In this document: positions 17,006 to 24,146 of the stretch, one piece after another | How the letters are laid out: each line of letters starts with the position of its first letter | How positions within the stretch are numbered: the first letter of the stretch is position 1 | DNA from: Oscillospiraceae bacterium | Lineage (GTDB): Bacteria > Bacillota > Clostridia > Oscillospirales > Acutalibacteraceae | Direction of reading: 5' to 3' | Assembly (NCBI GenBank): GCA_031256825.1 | Contig: JAIRPV010000004.1 | Coordinates: 17,402-81,401, forward strand | DNA length: 64,000 nucleotides | The notes under the pieces: model-generated | What the model saw: only the letters and a program-made list of their open reading frames with translations | What the model was told of the DNA's origin: nothing | Database searches by the model: none | Made by a program: the position numbers and the translations under genes

Positions 17006-17034
17006 ATTATACACCAGCCAAACGAATTTGTCAA
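17006..17034 (-). promoter_or_regulatory. Consensus promoter of the 49-residue gene
   Basis: TTGACA and TATAAT on the minus strand are spaced by exactly 17 bases. Confidence 0.85.
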
Positions 17035-17038
17035 GGCG

Positions 17039-17074
17039 TATTGCACAAATCGAGCAATGCGTTTTTGTGCAATA
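17039..17074. promoter_or_regulatory. Perfect 11-bp inverted repeat, likely operator or hairpin
   Basis: TATTGCACAAA and TTTGTGCAATA are separated by 14 bases. The dyad lies immediately upstream of the -35 box of the minus-strand small gene and about 26 bases before the plus-strand GTG at 17100. It may be a regulator site controlling one or both directions. Confidence 0.55.
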
Positions 17075-17099
17075 TGCTCAAACAAGAGAGGAGGTTTAC

Positions 17100-17180
17100 G
17101 TGTGTGTCACCAAATCTTTCACCGGATCGATCATTTGTTTTGGCGAATATACACAAATCAAGACGGCTCAATTTAGATGA
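17100..17180 (+). CDS. Possible 26-residue peptide
   Basis: A GTG at 17100 is preceded by GAGAGGAGG at good spacing and opens a 26-codon frame (MCVTKSFTGSIICFGEYTQI...). It is divergent from the 49-residue gene across the inverted repeat at 17039-17074. No promoter is evident on this strand and there is no homology I recognise. It may be chance. Confidence 0.25.
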   Translation: MCVTKSFTGSIICFGEYTQIKTAQFR

Positions 17181-17199
17181 AATGACGAAAATAAAAAAG

Positions 17200-18417
17200 T
17201 TATGTGTAAAGATAATCGAAGTAGCTCTGGGTATCTTCGTGCTCGTTCTGGTGGCGGAAAACGGTCAGCACAAGGCCAATCGCCAAATACAGGCACAGGT
17301 TCGACGAACCGCCCGAGCTGAAAAACGGCAGGGTGATGCCGATGACCGGCAGCAGCTTGATGCACATGCCCACATTGATGACCGCCTGGGAACTGATCAT
17401 CATGGCAACGCCCGCGCACAGCAGCCGGGCGCGCAGGTTGCGGGTGCGGCTGCTCACCATAATCAGGCGGATCACCACAACCGCAATCACCAGCAAAACA
17501 GCGCAGCAGCCGACGAACCCCAGTTCTTCGCCGGCCATGGAAAAGATCATGTCGCTGTCGCGCACCGGCACGGTGACGGTGGCGTGGAACAGGCCTTTGC
17601 CGAACAACTGGCCCGAACCGATGGCGTTGAGCGCCTGCTGCTGCTGATAAATGATATCTTTGTACTTTGTTTCGGATGTCTGCGCGATGAGAAAATCCTT
17701 CATATAAACAGCGTAGATGCGGTTTTTTTGGAAGCTGTTGATGAGCTGGATCCACACAAACGGCAGCGAAAGCCCCCCCAGCGCCCCGAGGGCCATAAAC
17801 CACCGCAGTTTTAGCCCCGCAAGGAACAGCATGCCCCCCGCAATCACCAAAAACACAAGCGCGCTGCCCAGATCGCCGGTATAGACCACGATGGCGAAGG
17901 GGATAAACGCATGGAGCCCCAGCTGCGCGATGGATTTTAGTTTGTTGATGCGATCGCGCAGCAGATGCAGGTGCCAGGTGAACGAGATGATAAAGGCAAG
18001 CTTCAGCAATTCAGACGGCTGAAACAGAATGTTGCCGGGCAGCTCGAACCAGAGGCGAGAATCGCCGCGGGCGGGGTTGGCCGCCACGCCAAAGGGAATC
18101 AGCAGCAGCATCAGCAGCATGCAGCCCCCGGCCATAACATACCAGAACCGCAGCAACAGCTCATAATCGATAAAACTCATGACAATGGCCGCCAACAGGC
18201 CAATCACAACCCCGGCTGCGGACACAATCACTTTTTGCGGAAAATGATCGGGCGTTTGCCGGAATGTGACGGCGGAATACACCAGCAGCAGGCCAAAGGC
18301 CGAGGCGGCAAGACACAGCGCGATGGTAAGCCAATCGGTTCCCGCAAGGTAGCCTTTGGGGCCTTTCGGCCCTGCCGCCAGGATACTTTTTTGTTTTGCG
18401 CGGCTGAGGCTGGCCAT
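17200..18417 (-). CDS. SEDS-family peptidoglycan polymerase (RodA/FtsW/SpoVE type)
   Basis: This protein polymerises lipid II into glycan strands together with a class B penicillin-binding protein. I choose the ATG at 18417, after AAAGGGGGA, giving 405 residues with about ten membrane segments. SEDS landmarks include the segment AIVVYTGDLGSALVF and the C-terminal FFSSGGSSNLCLYLAIGLVL. Which paralogue (RodA, FtsW or SpoVE) cannot be fixed; the non-cell-division context slightly favours RodA. It lies 24 bases after the oxidoreductase. Confidence 0.88.
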   Translation of the reverse strand: MASLSRAKQKSILAAGPKGPKGYLAGTDWLTIALCLAASAFGLLLVYSAVTFRQTPDHFPQKVIVSAAGVVIGLLAAIVMSFIDYELLLRFWYVMAGGCMLLMLLLIPFGVAANPARGDSRLWFELPGNILFQPSELLKLAFIISFTWHLHLLRDRINKLKSIAQLGLHAFIPFAIVVYTGDLGSALVFLVIAGGMLFLAGLKLRWFMALGALGGLSLPFVWIQLINSFQKNRIYAVYMKDFLIAQTSETKYKDIIYQQQQALNAIGSGQLFGKGLFHATVTVPVRDSDMIFSMAGEELGFVGCCAVLLVIAVVVIRLIMVSSRTRNLRARLLCAGVAMMISSQAVINVGMCIKLLPVIGITLPFFSSGGSSNLCLYLAIGLVLTVFRHQNEHEDTQSYFDYLYT

Positions 18418-18441
18418 GGAAATTCCCCCTTTGAGCATTGC

Positions 18442-19758
18442 TCATTTGATCCCGTCATATATCTTGCCCCAAACCCGCACGGCATTCGGCTCGTAGCGGG
18501 AGGGGATCGCCAGGGCGTGGTATTTGAGCAGCTGGCTGGCGGCAAGTTTGGCCGCCATGCTCTGCAAAATCGGCGCGCGGCTGGCGCCCCGCACGCCGCG
18601 CACGGCCAGTTCCGGAAGGCTGAAGCGCATTTCCTGCCCGGTGCGCGCCTTGATCAGATCGCCGTCTTCCAGCAGTTTGTGCTCAAAAATATAATCCAGC
18701 GAAGCGGGTTTGAGCGCGAGCAAAAAGCCTTTGAGCACATCCAGCGAGGCGTGCACCGCGCCGTATTGCCGCATATAATTCACCTGATAGGGCCAAAGCT
18801 CGGCCACGCTGAAATCGGTCAGAGGATTTTTCTGGATCGTTTCGGCCAGCAGCCGCCCGGCGCGGATAGAGTTGCAGATGCCCGCGCCAATAATGGGCAC
18901 GGTCATGCCCGCCGCGTCGCCCACGGCGGCATACCCGTTGGCCACCATAAGGCTGATCGGCCGCCGCACGGGGATATTGCGCACCTGCCCGCCCCGGAGG
19001 ATTTGATCGCCCATTTCGGGGTGCCGCGGCAGAAGCGACTGCCGCACCTCTTCGGCGTAGTTTTGGCTGGTGTTGACGAACGATCCGCACATCAGATCAA
19101 CATATTCGCCTTCCCGGGCAATCCAGCTCACCGCCTGGCGCTTAAGCGGGAAGAAATATACGCTGAACGGATCGCCCAGCGGCCGCGCGCCCGTATGTTG
19201 ATAAAACGCGCGAAAGGCTGTGAAATATTGATCGCGCCGGAATTCCCGCACAATACCAAAATGGTGGGGCAGCTGCCGCCGGACGGGCGAGTTCATGCCC
19301 GCCGCGTCGATAACCAGATCGGCGGTTAAATCCTGCACCTGCGCGGGATTCCGCACGGCAAGCCCCGCCACGCGGTTGTTCTCTACGATAGGCCCCGCCA
19401 CCTCGGTCTCAAAACGCAGCCGCGCGCCGCCCTCCCGCGCAAAAGCAACCAGACGGCGCAGAATCTCCCGCCGCTCCATGGTTGATTCGGTGCACTCTTC
19501 CGGCGGCACATAGGAGGCAAAGCCCGCCGTGCACGAAGGGTTAAAAAATGTCATACTGCAAGCGGGATGGAATTGCCCCGGCTCCGGCATGGGGATGCCC
19601 GCCTCGCGAAAACTGGCCAGATTGAAGATATCCGTCCAGTCGTGGCCCAGGGTTTCTTCCCTCCCCCGCTCCACAACTGTGACCTGCGCGCCCTGCCGCG
19701 CCAGAAGCCCCGCGGCAACCAGCCCGCCATGGCCCGCGCCCGCTACAAGTATGTTCAT
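18442..19758 (-). CDS. FAD-dependent oxidoreductase (geranylgeranyl reductase/lycopene cyclase-like)
   Basis: The 438-residue protein has the Rossmann dinucleotide motif GAGHGG at residues 7-12 with VVERG following. It has a second FAD block, GYAAVGDAAGMTVPIIGAGI (about residue 280), and an intermediate VIDAAGMNS. This is the pattern of the p-hydroxybenzoate hydroxylase/geranylgeranyl reductase superfamily. The substrate is not recognised, and CHC-type halogenase signatures are absent. It may be co-transcribed with the SEDS gene downstream. A hairpin lies in its leader at 19801-19824. Confidence 0.8.
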   Translation of the reverse strand: MNILVAGAGHGGLVAAGLLARQGAQVTVVERGREETLGHDWTDIFNLASFREAGIPMPEPGQFHPACSMTFFNPSCTAGFASYVPPEECTESTMERREILRRLVAFAREGGARLRFETEVAGPIVENNRVAGLAVRNPAQVQDLTADLVIDAAGMNSPVRRQLPHHFGIVREFRRDQYFTAFRAFYQHTGARPLGDPFSVYFFPLKRQAVSWIAREGEYVDLMCGSFVNTSQNYAEEVRQSLLPRHPEMGDQILRGGQVRNIPVRRPISLMVANGYAAVGDAAGMTVPIIGAGICNSIRAGRLLAETIQKNPLTDFSVAELWPYQVNYMRQYGAVHASLDVLKGFLLALKPASLDYIFEHKLLEDGDLIKARTGQEMRFSLPELAVRGVRGASRAPILQSMAAKLAASQLLKYHALAIPSRYEPNAVRVWGKIYDGIK

Positions 19759-19800
19759 GCCCGCGCTCCTATCTGTTCTTGAGTTTTTTGTCCTTTGACG

Positions 19801-19824
19801 CGGAACAGCTGAAATTCTGTTCCG
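19801..19824. promoter_or_regulatory. 8-bp inverted repeat in the leader of the oxidoreductase gene
   Basis: CGGAACAG and CTGTTCCG flank eight bases. The dyad lies between a TATAAT (minus strand, 19839-19844) and the start codon at 19758. It could be an operator or a leader hairpin. Confidence 0.4.
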
Positions 19825-19915
19825 TAACGACTGTTCTTATTATACACGGTACCGCCAAAAATCTCTGTTGGAAAGCCAACAAAGGGGAAATATGATATCG
19901 GCGCCGCCCGCTGGG

Positions 19916-20830
19916 TCACATCGTGCTCAGGTCGTAGGGGGTGCGCTGATAGACAAAGTAATTGAGCCAGTTGGCAAACAACAGGTTGGCGGCGCTGCGC
20001 CAGCGCATTTGCGGCATACGGCAGGGATCGTCGTCGGGAAAATAATGGTGCGGCACATGGGGCGCCAGACCGCGCTTCACGTCGCGGAAATACTCTTTCG
20101 CCAATGTTTCGCGGTCATATTCCGAATGCCCCGTGGCGTATATGTTGCGGCAGTCGCTGTCGCACACCAGGTGCACGCCCGCTTCCTCGGAATACGAAAT
20201 CAGTTGCAGCGCCGGCACGGCGCGGATGTCTTGCCGCCGCACTTCGGTATAACGGGAGTGCGGCGCGAGGTATTCGTCGTCCATGCCGCGCACGAGCGGA
20301 TGGATGGGATCCATCAGCCGATGGGAGTATACCCCGGAAAGTTTTTGGGCCAACTGATATTTTGGCACGCCATGGTGAAAATAAAGCCCGGCCTGCGCGC
20401 CCCAGCAAATATGAAAAGTAGACCAGACATGGTGACTCGTCCAGCGGAAGATTTCGCAAAGCTCCGGCCAGTAATCCACTTGCTCAAAGGGCAGCTGTTC
20501 CACAGGCGCGCCGGTGATAATCATGCCGTCATAGCGGTTGTTTTGGATTTCGCCAAAGGTTTTGTAAAACTCCAGCAGGTGCTCCGGCGTTGTGTTCTTT
20601 GAGGTGTGCGTAGCCATTTGCAGCAGTTCCACATCTACCTGTAGCGGCGAATTGCTCAGCAGGCGAAGCAACTGGGTTTCGGTCTCGATTTTGGTCGGCA
20701 TCAGGTTGAGGATCACAATGCGCAGGGGGCGAATGTCTTGCCGCATGGCGCGTTCCTGGGTCATAACGAAAATATTTTCCATTTCCAGAATGCTGCGCGC
20801 GGGCAGCTGCGAATCAATTTTGATTGGCAT
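19916..20830 (-). CDS. metA: Homoserine O-acetyltransferase (MetA type)
   Basis: This enzyme activates homoserine for methionine synthesis. The start is the ATG at 20830 (MPIKIDSQLP) after AAAGGAGC, giving 304 residues. The nucleophile Cys142 is in HICWGAQAGL, and the catalytic His-Glu is in GHSEYD. Residue 111 is Glu (ITGAPVEQLPFE). In this family Glu at that position is associated with acetyl-CoA, and Gly with succinyl-CoA, so I predict an acetyltransferase (MetAA). It has its own promoter at 20892-20920. No SAM riboswitch is seen. Confidence 0.93.
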   Translation of the reverse strand: MPIKIDSQLPARSILEMENIFVMTQERAMRQDIRPLRIVILNLMPTKIETETQLLRLLSNSPLQVDVELLQMATHTSKNTTPEHLLEFYKTFGEIQNNRYDGMIITGAPVEQLPFEQVDYWPELCEIFRWTSHHVWSTFHICWGAQAGLYFHHGVPKYQLAQKLSGVYSHRLMDPIHPLVRGMDDEYLAPHSRYTEVRRQDIRAVPALQLISYSEEAGVHLVCDSDCRNIYATGHSEYDRETLAKEYFRDVKRGLAPHVPHHYFPDDDPCRMPQMRWRSAANLLFANWLNYFVYQRTPYDLSTM

Positions 20831-20891
20831 ACGGAACGCTCCTTTCGGCTTTGGATGGGTTGGGTTGGCATGAATCAACAGGTATTTTTAC

Positions 20892-20920
20892 AGTATATCA
20901 CATTTTGCGGCGTTAGGCAA
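20892..20920 (-). promoter_or_regulatory. Promoter of metA
   Basis: TTGCCT and TATACT on the minus strand are spaced by 17 bases. Confidence 0.6.
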
Positions 20921-20976
20921 GGAAAATTTTTTGTGGCCCTTGCAAGCCGGGAACTTCCCCGCTTATGGCGCAGCAA

Positions 20977-21005
20977 AAAACAGACGCCGGGGCGGCGTCT
21001 GTTTT
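20977..21005 (-). terminator. Terminator after trpB2
   Basis: On the minus strand AACAGACGCC pairs with GGCGTCTGTT, and the stem is followed by TTTT. It is flanked by A and T runs and may work in both directions. Confidence 0.8.
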
Positions 21006-21016
21006 GCGTGTTTGCG

Positions 21017-22375
21017 TCAGCTCTGCGGCTCGCTCGCTTCCAACTGCGCATCCGTGGGGATCACGTCGCTCATGGTGCCGTTCAGATACTGTTCGTAGGC
21101 GGTCATATCGAAATAGCCGGTGCCGGTCAGCCCAAAGAGAATCGTCTTTGCCTCGCCGGTTTCTTTGCATTTGAGCGCTTCGTCAATCGCCGCGCGAATG
21201 GCGTGCGCGCTTTCGGGCGCGGGCAAAATCCCTTCCACCTTGCTGAATTCCGCCGCCGCGCCGAAGACGGTGGTCTGCTCGTAGCTGACCGCTTCCATAT
21301 AGCCGTCGTGGTAGAGCTTGCTCAGCATGGGGCTCATGCCGTGGTAGCGCAGGCCGCCCGCGTGGTTTGCCCCGGGGATAAACCCGCTGCCCAGCGTATA
21401 CATCTTCGCCAGCGGCGTCACCTTTGCTGTGTCGCAAAAATCGTAGACGTATTTTCCGCGCGTCAGGCTCGGGCAGGAAGCGGGCTCCACTGCCAGGATG
21501 CGGGGGTTGGCCCTGCCTTGCAGCTTGTCTTGCATAAACGGCGCAATCAGCCCGCCCAGGTTGGAGCCGCCGCCCGCGCAGCCGATGACAAGATCCGGGT
21601 ATTCGTCGTAGAGTTCCAGCGCGGCCTTTGATTCCAGGCCAATCACGCTTTGGTGCAAAAGCACCTGGTTGAGCACCGAGCCCAGCACGTAACGGAAGCC
21701 CTCGTTGGTAACGGCCTTTTCCACCGCTTCGCTGATGGCGCATCCCAGCGACCCTGTGGTGCCGGGCATTTGCGCCAGAATCGCGCGCCCGGCGTTGGTG
21801 GTATCGCTGGGGCTGGGGATAATTTCAGCGCCAAAAGTATGGATGATGCTGCGCCGGTAGGGTTTTTGGTTATAACTGCCCTTGACCATGTAGACCGTCA
21901 GCGGCAGCTTAAAGTGCGCGCAGGCCATGGCCAGCGCCGTGCCCCATTGCCCGGCCCCGGTTTCGGTGGTCAGCCCCCGCAGGCCCTGCGCTTTGGCGTA
22001 GTAGGCCTGCGCGATGGCGGAGTTCAGCTTGTGGCTGCCCGAGGTGTTGTTGCCTTCGAACTTAAAATAAATACGCGCGGGCGTGCCCAGTTCTTCCTCC
22101 AGCCGATAGGCCCGGTGCAGCGGCGAAGGGCGGAAGGTTTTGTAGTAGTCGAGCACCTCGCCGGGAATATCAATCCAGGCGTCTGTGTTGTTGAGTTCCT
22201 GCCGGGCCAGTTCTTCGCAGAAGATGGGGAACAGCTCTTCCACTTTCAGCGGCTCGCCTGTGCCGGGATTGAGCAGCGCGGGGGGCTTTTCCGGCATGTC
22301 GGCCCGCAGGTTATACCATTGGGTCGGCGTTTTTTCTTCGGGCAGGATGATGCGGTTCGGGATGTTGGCTTTCAT
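21017..22375 (-). CDS. trpB: Tryptophan synthase beta chain, TrpB2 type
   Basis: This PLP enzyme condenses indole and serine to tryptophan. The start is the ATG at 22375 (MKANIPN) after AAGGAGC, giving 452 residues, the longer TrpB2 class. The PLP lysine is in NNTSGSHKLNSA, and the phosphate-binding CAGGGSNLGG is present. There is no trpA or other trp gene nearby, which is common for TrpB2; it may salvage indole. A T-box leader with a likely UGG specifier sits directly upstream (22436-22640), so expression should rise when tRNA-Trp is uncharged. Confidence 0.93.
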   Translation of the reverse strand: MKANIPNRIILPEEKTPTQWYNLRADMPEKPPALLNPGTGEPLKVEELFPIFCEELARQELNNTDAWIDIPGEVLDYYKTFRPSPLHRAYRLEEELGTPARIYFKFEGNNTSGSHKLNSAIAQAYYAKAQGLRGLTTETGAGQWGTALAMACAHFKLPLTVYMVKGSYNQKPYRRSIIHTFGAEIIPSPSDTTNAGRAILAQMPGTTGSLGCAISEAVEKAVTNEGFRYVLGSVLNQVLLHQSVIGLESKAALELYDEYPDLVIGCAGGGSNLGGLIAPFMQDKLQGRANPRILAVEPASCPSLTRGKYVYDFCDTAKVTPLAKMYTLGSGFIPGANHAGGLRYHGMSPMLSKLYHDGYMEAVSYEQTTVFGAAAEFSKVEGILPAPESAHAIRAAIDEALKCKETGEAKTILFGLTGTGYFDMTAYEQYLNGTMSDVIPTDAQLEASEPQS

Positions 22376-22435
22376 GGTGTTTGCTCCTTCTTTGTTTTGT
22401 TGGGACAAGTTCAGCCGCCCCGGCCGGAGGCATTA

Positions 22436-22640
22436 AAAAAGCCCCAATGAATCCCACGGGATTCATTGGGACAGGAAATTCCTGCGGTGCCACCCAATTT
22501 GCGGGGCATTCGCCGCCGCCACTTCATTCGCGCACGCCTCCCAGGCCCATTCCACGCATCCTTGCGGCCGCAATCCCAGCCCCTGCGGCTCTCTGTACGC
22601 CGGTTCGCGCGTGTACTCTTCCTGTTCATCGGCAAATAAC
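22436..22640 (-). promoter_or_regulatory. T-box riboswitch (tryptophan specifier likely) upstream of trpB2
   Basis: On the minus strand the leader carries GAAGAGTACA near its 5' end, an AGAGAG element and a probable specifier TGG followed by G in GTGGAATGGGCC. The T-box core GGGTGGCACCGCAGG comes next, then the terminator CCCAATGAATCCC/GGGATTCATTGGG with a T6 tract. The order and spacing match T-box leaders. A consensus promoter starts it at 22648-22676. Confidence 0.9.
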
Positions 22641-22647
22641 ATTCATA

Positions 22648-22676
22648 TTTTACTGCTTGCGGTGCGGATTGTCAAG
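22648..22676 (-). promoter_or_regulatory. Promoter of the T-box/trpB2 transcript
   Basis: TTGACA and TAAAAT on the minus strand are separated by 17 bases, ending just before the T-box leader. Confidence 0.85.
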
Positions 22677-22707
22677 TGAATTATATTCACACTAAGCGCG
22701 CCGCCGT

Positions 22708-24006
22708 TCAGACGCCCTGCGCCGTGACGCAGTCATACCAATGCACATAACGTTCGCCATTGACGCGGAGCACTTCGCTGCCGGGCAAAAACTCCGTCCA
22801 AAGGCCGTATTGCTCCCGGCGCCAGTCGTTGCGATTGAACCGCCGCCACAGCACCGTGCGGCCATCCGCGCCGATAAATTGCTCGCCGAGCACCCCTTCG
22901 TCGTAGGTCTCCAGGTCAATCAGGCAAATCGTATCGTAGCTCCGGCCGCCAAGGCAAACCGTATAGCGCCCCACAACGTCCATGCAGGGCAAGCGCGGCG
23001 CGGTGAGAACGCTGCCTGATCGGGTGATCAGCCCCTTAGGCGAAAGGGCGATCGCGCGGCCGCAGTTTTCTTCGCCATAGCCCCAATTGCGCAAAAACTC
23101 GTCGCCGTCGAGAAAAGTAAAGCACTGCAATACGCCATCTTCCTCGTGGGCTTCGGCCAAAAAGCGGCTGTGGGTATCGGTCAGCTGCGCCACGAAAGCC
23201 CGGGTCACGCTGCGGCGGGCCGGAACCGCTTCATGCTGCCCGCCGTCAACTTCCTTTGCCGTAATGGCCACGCCCTGCGCGCCGTGCACGCTCGCCGGGC
23301 CTGTCACCTCCAGTTCGTAGGCTTCCGTGCGGCTGCGCCCCGGCTGATCATAGAGGCCAAAGCGCAGCTTTTCACCCAGCCTTGGCACAATGAACCAGCC
23401 CATCAGCTCTTCGCAGCGCACGCGGAAGGCGGGCTGCGCCGACGCTTCTATCTGGTATTCCGGCAGGATCACCGGCAGTTCGTGCAACATTTTGTCACAC
23501 CTTTCTGTTTGATATAGGGGCTGCGCGGCCCCTTGCCAAAGCCGCTGGAACCTGCCCCGCGCGGTATGGAGCCGGCTTTTGACCGTTCCAATCGGGATGC
23601 CCAGCCGAGCGGCAATCTCGTTTTGCGGCAGCTGCCGCCAATAATAGAGCGACAGAAGCTCCCGGTCGGCGGCGCTCAGCCCGGCAAGGGTTTCGCGCAC
23701 GTCGTCGCGCAGATCCAGCCCCGCGCGGGTTTGGAAAAGCTGCGCCTCGGGCAGGCACTCCAGCGGGACTTCGTTCCGGCGCGCCGCCCGCCGGAACCAG
23801 TCTCCGCACTTGTGCGACGCAATGCCCAGCAGCCAGGCCTTGCCGCGCGCCGGATCCTGGAGCGCGTCTTTCGCTTGGTAGGCCGCCAGGGCAATTTCTT
23901 GCAAAACGTCGTCGCCGTCGGCCTTGGAAGGCAGTTTACAATACACATACCGCTGCAAAACGCGCTCGTGCGCGGCATAGAGCGCGGAGAACTCTTTGCC
24001 TGTCAT
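22708..24006 (-). CDS. ECF sigma factor with a fused large C-terminal domain
   Basis: The first 160 residues are a group 4 sigma factor. Region 2 includes DVLQEIALAAYQAKD and a WLLGIASHKCGDWFRR linker. Region 4 has LPQNEIAARLGIPIGTVKSRLHTARGRF. A further 270 residues follow with no membrane segment; they are rich in beta-type and Trp/Tyr motifs, and the last part reads as paired strands (DLETYDEGVLGEQF, WTEFLPGSEVLRVNGERY). No anti-sigma gene is adjacent, so the extension may be a built-in sensor or inhibitor, which is inference. AAAGGAGG precedes the ATG. Confidence 0.85.
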   Translation of the reverse strand: MTGKEFSALYAAHERVLQRYVYCKLPSKADGDDVLQEIALAAYQAKDALQDPARGKAWLLGIASHKCGDWFRRAARRNEVPLECLPEAQLFQTRAGLDLRDDVRETLAGLSAADRELLSLYYWRQLPQNEIAARLGIPIGTVKSRLHTARGRFQRLWQGAAQPLYQTERCDKMLHELPVILPEYQIEASAQPAFRVRCEELMGWFIVPRLGEKLRFGLYDQPGRSRTEAYELEVTGPASVHGAQGVAITAKEVDGGQHEAVPARRSVTRAFVAQLTDTHSRFLAEAHEEDGVLQCFTFLDGDEFLRNWGYGEENCGRAIALSPKGLITRSGSVLTAPRLPCMDVVGRYTVCLGGRSYDTICLIDLETYDEGVLGEQFIGADGRTVLWRRFNRNDWRREQYGLWTEFLPGSEVLRVNGERYVHWYDCVTAQGV

Positions 24007-24094
24007 GCGCCGCCCTCCTTTCGCCGCCTGATTCCTTTAAAACCGGTTTCACTGCAATAGTCGTCCGCGGGCCGCGATGCGTTCATATAAATGC

Positions 24095-24127
24095 AAAAAT
24101 AAAGCAGGGGCGGCCGCAGCGCGCCCC
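24095..24127 (-). terminator. Terminator after secA
   Basis: On the minus strand GGGGCG and CGCCCC flank nine bases, followed by TGCTTTATTTTT. Confidence 0.7.
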
Positions 24128-24146
24128 CGTTTTGTTTTTGCAAGCG

